This document shows positions 44,821 to 53,288 of a stretch of DNA of 64,000 nt, in pieces. The DNA lies in assembly GCA_964397445.1 (NCBI GenBank), contig CAYNHZ010000001.1, forward strand, positions 563,233-627,232, written 5' to 3'. Origin of the DNA: CAYNHZ01 sp964397445. Lineage in GTDB: Bacteria > Bacteroidota > Bacteroidia > Bacteroidales > UBA932. A model generated the notes under the pieces. That model saw nothing but the letters and a program-made list of their open reading frames with translations. It made no database searches and was not told where the DNA came from. How positions within the stretch are numbered: the first letter of the stretch is position 1; each line of letters starts with the position of its first letter. A program made the translations under genes and the position numbers.

Positions 44821-45489
44821 ATGAAAAAAGTGTTTCTATTAATGACAATTATGGTCGTTAGTGTTTTGATGATCACTTCTTGCAAAATAGGTGATAAATT
44901 TATCAATTCAGATCATTGGATATTGAATTATTTTCAACCAGATTCGTTGGTATTTAAGAGCAATTCAAATATGGAATTTTCTGTCTATTGTAGTAAAAAA
45001 GGGAAATTGTTTAGTGAGAAAAACAACAAGGATGAATATTTATCATTATGCAAAAAAAACAATGATATGACTTGTCCACAGCTTTGTTTGCCTGAGAGGA
45101 TTTCCCCTGCAACAAATAGTGGAAGATATTTAGCTGATAACTTCAAGAGTGTTAGTGTTGTGAGCAATAAAGATTTTGATATTGCCCATCCTGCTGGAAC
45201 CCCGTTAAATGATATAATTTGGTTTAGAGGTATGTCATATTTGAAATTTATCGACTCAAAGTATGATACATCATTATTATACTCCAAAATGGAAATCAAC
45301 TCACCTATCTCCACCTTGGGCGAGAGAGATTTATATTTGTTAAGAGAGTTAAAAGGTAACAGGTTAGAATTTGGAACATTTAAGTTTGTTGCTTCGCCTA
45401 TTAATCAAGGGGATCATACTCTAACAGTCACTTTTACAACGACTGATGATAAATCATATTCAAGTAAAATCACAATGATATTAAAATAA
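44821..45489 (+). CDS. Putative lipoprotein A next to the C10 protease
   Basis: The 222-residue protein has a lipoprotein signal (VLMITSC, acyl Cys at about residue 21). No known domain is recognised. The C-terminal half is clearly related to the next gene: DFDIAHPAGTPLNDIIW here and DFDDKHPAGTALNDVVW there, followed by similar FKF-SP and TLTV blocks. The gap to the protease gene is 27 bases. C10 inhibitors of the Spi type are smaller and resemble the propeptide, which this does not. A surface substrate or partner role is possible. Confidence 0.75.
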   Translation: MKKVFLLMTIMVVSVLMITSCKIGDKFINSDHWILNYFQPDSLVFKSNSNMEFSVYCSKKGKLFSEKNNKDEYLSLCKKNNDMTCPQLCLPERISPATNSGRYLADNFKSVSVVSNKDFDIAHPAGTPLNDIIWFRGMSYLKFIDSKYDTSLLYSKMEINSPISTLGERDLYLLRELKGNRLEFGTFKFVASPINQGDHTLTVTFTTTDDKSYSSKITMILK

Positions 45490-45496
45490 CAACTAT

Positions 45497-46144
45497 ATGA
45501 AAGCATTATTTAAGAGTTTTATGTTGGTATTATTAGTACTAACACCATTTCTGACTTCTTGTGATAAAAAGGTGTCTTCAACTCATTATGTTTATGGCTA
45601 TTTGCTCCCAAATGTGATTAATCTAAGGGTGACTAATGGTGTAGGTAATGAGTTTAGAGCTTTTTTTGATAATAGCGAGGGTGGACTTAATTACATTGAA
45701 GATGATAGAAAATTACACGAAAAACATAACGATATATCATACAAGGGTAAAATAGACACAGACCCATATTCGAGGGTACTTTGTTGTGCGTACGATTTCA
45801 AATCTATTGAGATAATAAGTGATACTGATTTTGATGACAAACATCCTGCTGGCACAGCTTTGAATGATGTTGTGTGGTATAGTGGTGAGTCGCTACTTAC
45901 ATTTATTAAGAGTGGTTATGATAAATCAAAATATATTGAATTGACGAGTGTCAGGAAGATGGTAGATAAACTCACATACGAAGATCTATCTTGTATCAAA
46001 TCTCCGGCTGATCGTTTGGAGGGTATATGTAGATTTAAGTTTACAAAATCTCCGAGTAAGCCTGCAACTCACAATCTTACTATTAAATTTGTTACAGATG
46101 AGTCAAAGACAATTATAAGTAGGATCTCAATGGCATTGAAATAA
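45497..46144 (+). CDS. Putative lipoprotein B, paralogue of the previous gene
   Basis: The 215-residue protein has a lipoprotein signal (LTPFLTSC, acyl Cys at about residue 22). It shares its C-terminal 110 residues with the preceding lipoprotein, including DFDDKHPAGTALND and the ending that parallels SSKITMILK with SRISMALK. The N-terminal parts are not alike. It lies 7 bases after its paralogue and is followed by a 17-bp hairpin, so the protease and both lipoproteins form one transcript. The function is unknown. Confidence 0.75.
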   Translation: MKALFKSFMLVLLVLTPFLTSCDKKVSSTHYVYGYLLPNVINLRVTNGVGNEFRAFFDNSEGGLNYIEDDRKLHEKHNDISYKGKIDTDPYSRVLCCAYDFKSIEIISDTDFDDKHPAGTALNDVVWYSGESLLTFIKSGYDKSKYIELTSVRKMVDKLTYEDLSCIKSPADRLEGICRFKFTKSPSKPATHNLTIKFVTDESKTIISRISMALK

Positions 46145-46157
46145 ATATTATAAAAAC

Positions 46158-46196
46158 AGAGAGTGACTAAAAGTAAAACACTTTTAGTCACTCTCT
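46158..46196 (+). terminator. Strong hairpin ending the C10 cassette
   Basis: A 17-base perfect stem joins 46158-46174 (AGAGAGTGACTAAAAGT) to 46180-46196 with a 5-base loop. The downstream sequence is T-rich. It is the natural end of the protease-lipoprotein transcript. Confidence 0.8.
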
Positions 46197-46216
46197 TAGT
46201 ATTTAATTTCTTAGAA

Positions 46217-46315
46217 AGAGGAATACGTGCAAATGTTGCGTTGTTTCTCGCTTCCGATCTGTCAAGCTACGTGACAGGTCAGGTAGTAGTTTGTGATGGT
46301 GGTATGATCGGATAA
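46217..46315 (+). pseudogene. Partial copy of the fabG 3' end with internal deletion
   Basis: Bases 46217-46235 match fabG 43211-43229, and 46228-46309 match fabG 43342-43423, with no mismatches seen by eye over 82 bases. The two blocks join at TGCAAATG, which occurs twice in fabG (43222-43229 and 43342-43349). The fragment therefore lacks exactly the 120 bases between them and stays in frame. It would read RGIRAN then VALFLASDLSSYVTG and end DGGMIG and stop, one residue longer than fabG. There is no start codon or promoter. It is a remnant of duplication, not a gene. Confidence 0.92.
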
Positions 46316-46337
46316 TCTTGATTTACTAACTAATTAT

Positions 46338-46345
46338 TATATTTG
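46338..46345 (+). promoter_or_regulatory. -7 box of the Cys-rich membrane protein gene
   Basis: TATATTTG lies 31 bases before the ATG at 46377. TTG at 46318-46320 is upstream but at 17 bases, closer than usual. Confidence 0.5.
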
Positions 46346-46376
46346 CGGAAATAGCTAAACAAATCAAATATAGAAG

Positions 46377-46631
46377 ATGAAAAATCTATCAAATTTAACA
46401 AAAAGAAGCAAAATTTTAATTATCATTATCAGTATTGTCATTATTTGTGGTGTCTCTCTATGTATTATGTATGTAACAGGAGTATTCCCGTCTGATACTA
46501 AGGGTAGTCTTATTGTCTTAGAACAAAATTGCATAGACAAAAACTGTCCTTGCCACGATCATTCAGGTAGCATTGATCAGAATACTTGTAGAATGTGTGA
46601 GCATTGTTGTCCACAGGGAAATCTGAGGTAA
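46377..46631 (+). CDS. Small Cys-rich membrane protein, unknown
   Basis: The 84-residue protein has one membrane helix at about residues 13-33 and a short extracytoplasmic or cytoplasmic tail with eight or so Cys and His residues, including CIDKNCPCHDH and CRMCEHCC. Such spacing could bind metal or form disulfides. No family is recognised. The next frame starts 11 bases later with another membrane helix, so the two may work together. Being next to the repeated fabG end suggests this is accessory DNA. Confidence 0.55.
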   Translation: MKNLSNLTKRSKILIIIISIVIICGVSLCIMYVTGVFPSDTKGSLIVLEQNCIDKNCPCHDHSGSIDQNTCRMCEHCCPQGNLR

Positions 46632-46642
46632 TTGAAATTATC

Positions 46643-47358
46643 GTGACAGTTGTAAATAATAGTAATAACAACAAGGGAAAGAATAGGGGGTTCTTAGACT
46701 TGTTATTTGTACCATTATTGTGGTTGTTATCGATAATAGCAGCAGTGTTAGTTACTGTATTATGTTTGACATTAAAAGAGAAAAATAGGGAAAAAGAACA
46801 AACTCAATCTACCTATAAAGAGTTTCTTTTGTCAAAATTAAATCAATATTGTTATTTTTTGGATATAACGATGGATGGTTATCAAGTCGAGCTAATAGAC
46901 ACTTTTATAATAGATTATGGTCTAAATATTCGCATTTGGGGGTTGTCGAAAGAATTTCTAAAGATTCGATATTAGTATATCACTCTATTGCAGATGATTA
47001 TACAGGTATAGGAGGTATCACTGTCTCAATGATATTTGATTTTATGCCACTTGGAGATTTTGATGTGGCTGTTTATCGTATGGACATTTCTCAATCAAAA
47101 AAAATGGAGATAATTGATGAAATTCGTAATCTCAAAAGAAAGAAAGTCCCTTTTGATCCTCTTTTTAACATTCAAGATACTACAAAACTGTACTGTGCAG
47201 AGATGGTGGCCTTTGCTGTTAATAAAGTGCTTGGAGAGAAGATTATATCTCCTTCTGGACGATTTTTGGGTAAAAATATCTATACCATTGAAGATTGTTA
47301 TAATTTTCCATTATCAAAAAGAGTTTATCAGCGAGAAGGGACGATTATTGTAAAATAA
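46643..47358 (+). pseudogene. Frameshifted YiiX/YaeF-like permuted papain-fold protein
   Basis: An N-terminal frame from the GTG at 46643 encodes a membrane helix (LFVPLLWLLSIIAAVLVTVL) and runs on to a stop at 46975. A second frame from about 46849 to 47358 encodes the rest of the protein, with a His in WSKYSHLGVV and a Cys in KLYCAEMVAF, the order of permuted NlpC/P60-like (YiiX/YebB) enzymes. Adding one T to the T6 run at 46855-46860 would join NQYCYF to FGYNDGWLSS and give one protein of about 238 residues. The break may be real, a phase switch, or a sequencing error. Confidence 0.65.
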
Positions 47359-47361
47359 TAA

Positions 47362-47394
47362 AAAAGAGGATAACTAAATTAGCTATCCTCTTTT
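47362..47394. terminator. Bidirectional terminator
   Basis: AAAAGAGGATA at 47362-47372 pairs with TATCCTCTTTT at 47384-47394; the inner CTAA and TTAG extend the stem. A and T runs on both sides let it serve the papain-fold gene and the converging nifJ. Confidence 0.85.
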
Positions 47395-47405
47395 GTTTAT
47401 GATTG

Positions 47406-50400
47406 TTAGAGAGATAATTTTCTATAAGATTCGTAGCGTAATTTTGCATATTCTTCGGTCTTGGCAAATAGCTCAGCTGCAGATTCCGGGAATGTCTTTA
47501 TTAGTGAACTGTATCTAACTTCTCCTTTGATAAAATCTTGGAATTTGCTCCAATCAGGCTCTTTACTATCCAAAGTAAATGGATTTTTGCCCTCTTCAGC
47601 AAGTGTAGGATTAAATCTGTATAGATGCCAGTAACCGCATTCCACTGCAAGTTTTTCTTCAGCTTGACTCTTACCCATTCCGTTTTTCAGACCATGGTTG
47701 ATACAAGGGGCGTATGCGATAATAAGTGATGGTCCATTGTATGCCTCAGCCTCTTTGATGACATTGAAATATTGAGCAGGGTTTGAACCCATAGCTACTT
47801 GTGCTACATACACATAGCCATAACTCATTGCCATCATTCCGAGATCTTTTTTACGAAGTTTCTTTCCGGAAGTTGCAAATTTAGCAACAGCTCCAGCAGG
47901 GGTTGATTTTGATGATTGACCCCCTGTATTTGAGTACACTTCTGTATCAAGTACTAATACATTTACATTTTCACCTGATGCAAGAACGTGGTCAAGCCCT
48001 CCGTAACCTATATCGTATGACCATCCGTCTCCACCTATAATCCATTGACTGCGTGCAGCTATAAGATCTTTGTATTTGATAAGCTCCTTACAAGTATCAC
48101 ATTTGCATTCGGCAATCATAGGGGTCAAAGTATCCGCAATCTCTCTTGTAATGATAGCATCGCTTCTGTTCTCCAACCATTTGGCAAACAATTCTTTCAT
48201 CTGAGGAGTGCAACAAGTACATTCCATCCCTTGTCTCATAAGTTTTGCCACGGTGTCACGCAACCTTTCAGTTCCTATTTTCATCCCAAGTCCAAACTCT
48301 GCGTTGTCCTCAAAAAGTGAATTAGCCCAAGCCGGACCTCTTCCATTCTTGTCTGTGCAATAAGGAGATGCGGGAAATGATCCGCTATAGATAGATGAGC
48401 AACCTGTTGCATTTGCTATCATCATTCGATCCCCGAAGAGTTGAGAGATTACTTTTAAGTATGGAGTCTCTCCACAACCTGCACAAGCTCCTGAAAATTC
48501 GAATAGAGGCTGTGAAAACTGAGAGTTTTTAAGATTTTGTGTTTTTGGTGCAATATTGTCTTTGTATCCAACATTTGCGTGCATATAATCAAAATTGTTT
48601 TGCTCTGATAGCTGAGTGTCCAAATGCTTCAAAGTAAGGGCTTTGGTTTTAGCAGGACAAACATCAGCGCAATTGCCGCAACCGGTACAATCTAATGGTG
48701 AAATTTGGATTGTGAAATTGAAATCTTTGAATACACCATTACCTTTTATATTTTTAATCCCTTTCGGCCCTTTGGCAAGTTCATCATCTGTCGAAAGAAA
48801 AGGTCTGATGGCAGCGTGAGGGCAAACATATGCACACTGATTACACTGTATACAGTTTTCGGGAGACCATTCGGGAACACTTACGGCTATTCCCCGTTTT
48901 TCGTATGCAGCAGTACCTGCAGGGATTGTACCATCTGTATAGTTATCCGAAAATGCACTAACAGGTATGTCATTACCATTTTGAGCATTAACAACATCTG
49001 CAACACTGCGTACCCATTCGGGTGCAAGTCTATCAAAACTTGAAGGACGGAATCTTGAGCGAATGTTTCTCCAATTTGTTGGAATTTCAACAAATTCATA
49101 TTCGGCACCTCTGTCAACAGCTGCATAGTTCATATTTACGATTTTCTCACCTTTATTTCCATAAGATTTGTCAATCGCCTTTTTCATAAGAGCAACTGCT
49201 TGTTCGTAGGGGATTATGCCTGTGATTTTGAAAAAAGCTGATTGAAGAATAGTATTTGTCCTATTTCCCAATCCGATCTCTTCAGCAATTTTTGTGGCAT
49301 TAATGATGTAAAAATTAAGATTTTTCTCAGCGATTACCTGTTTAATGCTGTCCGGTATCCTTTGAAGTGTGTCCTCTACAGACCATAGACTGTTTAGAAG
49401 GAATGTTCCGTTCTTCTTTATCCCCTTCAAGACATCATATTTATTAAGATAAGATGTTACGTGGCAAGCTACAAAGTCCGGTGTAGATACTAAATATGGG
49501 GAGGTGATAGGTAAATCGCCAAATCTTAAATGTGAGCAGGTATAGCCACCTGATTTCTTTGAATCATAGTCAAAATATCCCTGACAATATTTTGCGGTGT
49601 TATTACCTATAATCTTGATAGTATTTTTATTGGCACCAACTGTACCATCTGAACCAAGACCATAAAACTTACACTCGTATGTCCCTTTTTTAGCAAGAGA
49701 GACCTCTTCGGTTACAGGTAACGATTTGAATGTAACATCGTCAACTATACCAATAGTGAAATCGTGCTTAGGCTGTTTTAGTTTGAGATTCTCAAACACT
49801 GCAAATATTTGTGCAGGGCTTGTATCTTTTGAGGAGAGACCGTAGCGTCCGCCAACAATAAACGGAGCATCTTCCCCTTTATCTGCAAGGGTTGCTTTAA
49901 CATCTAAATATAGAGGTTCTCCTACTGAACCGGGCTCTTTGCATCTATCCAAAACTGCAATCCTTTTAACACTTTTTGGAAGTACTCTTAAGAAATATTT
50001 TGCTGAGAATGGTCTGAAGAGTCTTACTATAAGAACACCGACTTTCTCCCCTTGCGCCATCAATGAATCAACAACCTCTTGAACTGTTTCACAAACCGAA
50101 CCCATAGCGATTATTATATTTTTGGCATTTGGGTCGCCATAGTAATCGAAAGGTAAATAGTGTCGTCCCGTAAGCTCGCTGATCTCACCCATATATCTCG
50201 CAACAATGTCTGTTACTGCATTATAGTAAGGATTACTTGCCTCACGTGCTTGGAAATAAACATCCGGGTTTTGAGCAGTACCACGAGTAACAGGTTTGTT
50301 CGGATTTAATGCCCTTTTGCGGAAATTGATTAGTGATTTTTCACTAATCATATCTTTCAAGGCTTTAGAGTCGAGCATTTCTATTTTTTGAATTTCGTGA

Positions 50401-50936
50401 GATGTCCTAAATCCATCAAAAAAGTGAACAAAAGGGACACTTGATTTGATTGCTGAGAGATGGGCAATAGCGCCTAAGTCCATTGCTTCTTGGACGCTAG
50501 ATGAAGCTATCATTGCAAAACCTGTTTGTCTTGCTGCCATAACATCTGAGTGATCTCCAAAAATGGATAGAGCTTGAGCCGCAAGGGAGCGGGCAGAAAC
50601 ATGGAATACGGCAGGCAATAATTCTCCTGATATTTTATACATATTCGGGATCATAAGCAATAGCCCCTGAGAAGCTGTAAATGTGGTGGTTAATGTGCCA
50701 GATTGTAAAGAGCCGTGAACAGCTCCGGCAGCTCCACCCTCGCTTTGCATCTCAGTGACCTTAACAGTCTCACCAAATAGATTCTTTTTTCCGAAAGCAG
50801 CCCACTCATCAACATATTCTGCCATTGTTGATGAGGGTGTAATAGGGTAGATGGCAGCGTGCTCGCTAAACATATAAGCAACATGTGCTGCGGCATAGTT
50901 CCCATCACAGGCAATAAATGTCTTTTCTTTAGCCAT
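47406..50936 (-). CDS. nifJ: Pyruvate:ferredoxin (flavodoxin) oxidoreductase
   Basis: The 1176-residue single-chain enzyme oxidises pyruvate to acetyl-CoA and CO2 and reduces ferredoxin, central to anaerobic metabolism. The domains in order are: pyruvate-binding YPITPSSTMAE, a gamma domain around GSDGTVGANKNTIKIIG, two 4Fe-4S motifs (CIQCNQCAYVCPHA and CTGCGNCADVCPAKT), further cluster cysteines in GACAGCGETPY, and the thiamine-diphosphate site GDGWSYDIGYGG with YSNTGGQSSKST. It would supply reduced ferredoxin for the Rnf complex encoded at 10-15 kb. Confidence 0.97.
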   Translation of the reverse strand: MAKEKTFIACDGNYAAAHVAYMFSEHAAIYPITPSSTMAEYVDEWAAFGKKNLFGETVKVTEMQSEGGAAGAVHGSLQSGTLTTTFTASQGLLLMIPNMYKISGELLPAVFHVSARSLAAQALSIFGDHSDVMAARQTGFAMIASSSVQEAMDLGAIAHLSAIKSSVPFVHFFDGFRTSHEIQKIEMLDSKALKDMISEKSLINFRKRALNPNKPVTRGTAQNPDVYFQAREASNPYYNAVTDIVARYMGEISELTGRHYLPFDYYGDPNAKNIIIAMGSVCETVQEVVDSLMAQGEKVGVLIVRLFRPFSAKYFLRVLPKSVKRIAVLDRCKEPGSVGEPLYLDVKATLADKGEDAPFIVGGRYGLSSKDTSPAQIFAVFENLKLKQPKHDFTIGIVDDVTFKSLPVTEEVSLAKKGTYECKFYGLGSDGTVGANKNTIKIIGNNTAKYCQGYFDYDSKKSGGYTCSHLRFGDLPITSPYLVSTPDFVACHVTSYLNKYDVLKGIKKNGTFLLNSLWSVEDTLQRIPDSIKQVIAEKNLNFYIINATKIAEEIGLGNRTNTILQSAFFKITGIIPYEQAVALMKKAIDKSYGNKGEKIVNMNYAAVDRGAEYEFVEIPTNWRNIRSRFRPSSFDRLAPEWVRSVADVVNAQNGNDIPVSAFSDNYTDGTIPAGTAAYEKRGIAVSVPEWSPENCIQCNQCAYVCPHAAIRPFLSTDDELAKGPKGIKNIKGNGVFKDFNFTIQISPLDCTGCGNCADVCPAKTKALTLKHLDTQLSEQNNFDYMHANVGYKDNIAPKTQNLKNSQFSQPLFEFSGACAGCGETPYLKVISQLFGDRMMIANATGCSSIYSGSFPASPYCTDKNGRGPAWANSLFEDNAEFGLGMKIGTERLRDTVAKLMRQGMECTCCTPQMKELFAKWLENRSDAIITREIADTLTPMIAECKCDTCKELIKYKDLIAARSQWIIGGDGWSYDIGYGGLDHVLASGENVNVLVLDTEVYSNTGGQSSKSTPAGAVAKFATSGKKLRKKDLGMMAMSYGYVYVAQVAMGSNPAQYFNVIKEAEAYNGPSLIIAYAPCINHGLKNGMGKSQAEEKLAVECGYWHLYRFNPTLAEEGKNPFTLDSKEPDWSKFQDFIKGEVRYSSLIKTFPESAAELFAKTEEYAKLRYESYRKLSL

Positions 50937-51000
50937 TATATTATTTTTTAAATGATTTTTTAAGTTTATATATAAAGTTTTACATTACTATATAATTGCG

Positions 51001-51008
51001 CAAAGGTA
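51001..51008 (-). promoter_or_regulatory. -7 box of nifJ
   Basis: The minus strand reads TACCTTTG, 65 bases before the nifJ start. It lies in the 99-base gap after fabD, so nifJ has its own promoter. No -33 TTTG is at the right distance. Confidence 0.5.
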
Positions 51009-51035
51009 AATAAAAATCAGGTAATATTATTAGAT

Positions 51036-51893
51036 TTAAACTTCTGGTAATATCTTCTTGATAAGACCTTGTAATACAGTGCCCGGTCCCAATTCATAAA
51101 ACTCTGTTGCACCATCTTTCCCCATATTCATAATAGTTTGAGTCCATTTAACCGGGGCTGTTAATTGAAGAAGGAGATTTGATTTAATCTCTTTCGGACA
51201 GATATGGGGTAGAGCATCAACGTTTTGATATATCGGACACAAAGGGGTTTGGATAGTGGTTGTCTCAATAGCTTTAGCCAACTCTTGACGAGCCGGCTCC
51301 ATTAGCGGTGAATGGAAAGCACCTCCGACAGGGAGAATCATTGCCCTTTTTGCCCCCCCCTCTTTAAGCTTTATACACGCTTCGTTTATTGCCTCTAATG
51401 TACCTGAAATGACAAGTTGGCCTGGACAGTTATAATTTGCAGGGACAACGATTCCATCTATCTTTGAGCAGATATCCTCTACCTTTAAATCCTCCATTCC
51501 TATAACAGCTGCCATAGTGGAAGGGGCTATTTCACAGGCTTTTTGCATAGCAAGAGCCCTCGCTGATACCAATCTGAGTCCATCTTCAAATCCCATCGCT
51601 CCTGCTGCCACAAGGGCAGAGAATTCACCCAAGGAGTGTCCTGCGACCATATCTGGTCTAAAATTGTTTATTGTGAGTGCTTGACCTACAGAACATAAAA
51701 ATACTGCTGGTTGAGTCACTTTTGTCTGTTTAAGATCGCTATCGCTACCTGTAAACATTATTTCTGTAATTGAGAAATTAAGTATCTCATTTGCTCTATC
51801 AAAGAGTTCTTTTACTTTAGCATTTGTCTCATAGAAATCCTTACCCATACCGGTGAACTGAGCACCCTGACCGGGGAATACGTATGCTTTCAT
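51036..51893 (-). CDS. fabD: Malonyl-CoA:ACP transacylase
   Basis: The 285-residue enzyme loads malonyl groups onto acyl carrier protein for the fab genes at 39-43 kb. FPGQGAQFTGMG is the family start, the catalytic serine is in GHSLGEFSALVAAGA and the catalytic histidine in GAFHSPLM. The length is normal. It lies 8-12 kb from the other fab genes, on the opposite strand. A run of eight C (plus-strand coordinates 51353-51360) lies inside the gene; the frame is intact. Confidence 0.96.
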   Translation of the reverse strand: MKAYVFPGQGAQFTGMGKDFYETNAKVKELFDRANEILNFSITEIMFTGSDSDLKQTKVTQPAVFLCSVGQALTINNFRPDMVAGHSLGEFSALVAAGAMGFEDGLRLVSARALAMQKACEIAPSTMAAVIGMEDLKVEDICSKIDGIVVPANYNCPGQLVISGTLEAINEACIKLKEGGAKRAMILPVGGAFHSPLMEPARQELAKAIETTTIQTPLCPIYQNVDALPHICPKEIKSNLLLQLTAPVKWTQTIMNMGKDGATEFYELGPGTVLQGLIKKILPEV

Positions 51894-51931
51894 CTTAGTT
51901 GTTTATTTTATAAGGTTTATGGTTTTATTAA

Positions 51932-51939
51932 TATCTTTG
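51932..51939 (+). promoter_or_regulatory. -7 box of tRNA-Arg
   Basis: TATCTTTG lies 10 bases before the tRNA. TTTA at 51907-51910 is 21 bases upstream as a partial -33 element. Confidence 0.55.
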
Positions 51940-51949
51940 CAAGTATTAT

Positions 51950-52021
51950 GCCTCCGTAGTTTAATGGATAGAATGAGAGATTCCGGTTCTCTTGGTTGGG
52001 GTTCGATTCCCCACGGAGGTA
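51950..52021 (+). tRNA. tRNA-Arg (anticodon CCG)
   Basis: The 72-base sequence folds as a cloverleaf. The acceptor GCCTCCG pairs with CGGAGGT (with a G-T first pair). The D arm is GTTT/GAAT. The anticodon stem AGAGA/TCTCT encloses loop TTCCGGT with CCG at 51983-51985. The T arm is TGGGG/CCCCA with loop TTCGATT. The discriminator is A. CCA is not encoded. It reads CGG arginine codons. Confidence 0.93.
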
Positions 52022-52046
52022 CTCACTGATAAATAGATATAAAGTT

Positions 52047-52643
52047 CTATTTTATCTCTTTTTCTTTTTCAGCCTCTTCGTTAGGTGTGTTTTTTATTAC
52101 CACATCTTTCAATAATTTTCTAACTTGAAATGTGGATATAAACTCTGTAATCGAGTATATTAGGAGTGCTATTCCGAAGAATAAAAATAATGTTTTCATT
52201 ACTTCCGAATGTCTGAAGAACATAACAACACCGCAAATTGTTGTGATGACAGGGCCAATATATAATCTCCACGGTATTTTGACCGATGTAGATGATTGAA
52301 CAAGCCCGACTATCTCACCAAGTCCGAAAAGAATGAGAATAAATCCAAACAAAAATACTATTATTGAGGAGAAAAATGTTGGAAAAATAAGCATCAATAG
52401 GCCGAAAACGATGTCCACTAATCCGTTCATTGCGAGTAGAGAGCCTTTGTCCGTTTTCCATTTTCCGACAGAAGAGAGAGTGATTGAGACTATCCCTACT
52501 GCCATAATAAAAGCGCCGATGATTGTAATAATCCATTTTGTGGCCACTTCAGGCCAAATTATAAGTACCAAACCCAGAATTAGAGTGACAATTGCTCTTG
52601 CGTATCCGTAAGATCTGTCATAGAAGGGATAGAATAGTTGCAT
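52047..52643 (-). CDS. DUF308/HdeD-like membrane protein
   Basis: The 198-residue protein has six membrane helices and a charged C-terminal tail of about 25 residues. The repeated GxxLxxxG helix pattern (for example LILGLVLIIWPEVA and VDIVFGLLMLIFPTF) is that of the DUF308/HdeD family, linked to acid stress in enteric bacteria; its role here is unknown. A -7 box lies 46 bases upstream. It is next to tRNA-Arg on the opposite strand. Confidence 0.82.
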   Translation of the reverse strand: MQLFYPFYDRSYGYARAIVTLILGLVLIIWPEVATKWIITIIGAFIMAVGIVSITLSSVGKWKTDKGSLLAMNGLVDIVFGLLMLIFPTFFSSIIVFLFGFILILFGLGEIVGLVQSSTSVKIPWRLYIGPVITTICGVVMFFRHSEVMKTLFLFFGIALLIYSITEFISTFQVRKLLKDVVIKNTPNEEAEKEKEIK

Positions 52644-52689
52644 ATGTTTATTATTACTTTGGTTGTTAATATTATTGTAGTTTATTGGG

Positions 52690-52697
52690 CAAAGATA
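52690..52697 (-). promoter_or_regulatory. -7 box of the DUF308 gene
   Basis: The minus strand reads TATCTTTG, 46 bases before the start at 52643. Confidence 0.5.
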
Positions 52698-52741
52698 ATT
52701 AAAAACATCAACGATAAGGTGGTAATATTGAAACTACTTGT

Positions 52742-52749
52742 TACTTTTG
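52742..52749 (+). promoter_or_regulatory. -7 box of the lipoprotein-patatin pair
   Basis: TACTTTTG lies 27 bases before the lipoprotein start at 52777. No clear -33 element was seen. Confidence 0.45.
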
Positions 52750-52776
52750 TACTACAAATTTTAAATCACAAAATTT

Positions 52777-53265
52777 ATGAAGAACATCCCGTTTATCTTT
52801 CTTTTTATTTTATTTCTTACCTCCTGTGGGTCTGCATCAAAAATCAATAGGGCAGATCAAAAATGGAGTTATGAAATGGAGAGTGCCGGAGTAGGTGTTG
52901 ACGGCACATATGCTGTTAAGATATGGAGCTATTCAAGAAAGCCGAATATCTCTACTGATATTCAGAAAATCAATGCAATACATGGTGTGATTTTTAAAGG
53001 AATTCCTGCAGGGAAAGGATCGGTTGCACAGCCTCCTCTTGCTAATTCAAGGGATATAGAGCAGAACAATATCAATTTTTTCAATAACTTTTTTGTTTCC
53101 GATTATCCTATGTTTATAAATGGTGTTATCGATGGGAGTACTCAGGTTATCAAAACCGGTAAAAAAGAGTATAAAATAGGGGTAATTGTATCTGTATCTA
53201 AGGATAAACTTAGAGAGTTTCTTGAAAACAATGGTGTTATCAAATCTCTTTCAGATGGTTTTTAG
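52777..53265 (+). CDS. Conserved putative lipoprotein
   Basis: The 162-residue protein has a lipoprotein signal ending FLTSCGS (acyl Cys at about residue 17). The rest is a mixed domain with ESAGVGVDGTYAVKIWSYS and NAIHGVIFKGIPAGKG. It resembles hypothetical lipoproteins of Bacteroidetes; no function is known. It is 23 bases before the patatin gene and probably co-transcribed with it, so it may be part of an envelope lipid function. Confidence 0.75.
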   Translation: MKNIPFIFLFILFLTSCGSASKINRADQKWSYEMESAGVGVDGTYAVKIWSYSRKPNISTDIQKINAIHGVIFKGIPAGKGSVAQPPLANSRDIEQNNINFFNNFFVSDYPMFINGVIDGSTQVIKTGKKEYKIGVIVSVSKDKLREFLENNGVIKSLSDGF

Positions 53266-53288
53266 AAATATTATTAGCGTAGTTATGT

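Noticed and set aside
44821..46144. The two lipoproteins as Spi-type inhibitors of the C10 protease
   Set aside because: They are about twice the size of such inhibitors and show no likeness to the protease propeptide.
43427..46216. Insertion sequence or transposon around the C10 cassette
   Set aside because: No transposase or integrase and no terminal inverted repeats were found; only the fabG-end repeat supports insertion.
46849..47358. A complete stand-alone gene starting with TTG at 46849
   Set aside because: The frame lacks a normal start, and its N-terminal part is supplied by the neighbouring frame up to the T6 run, so a broken gene fits better.
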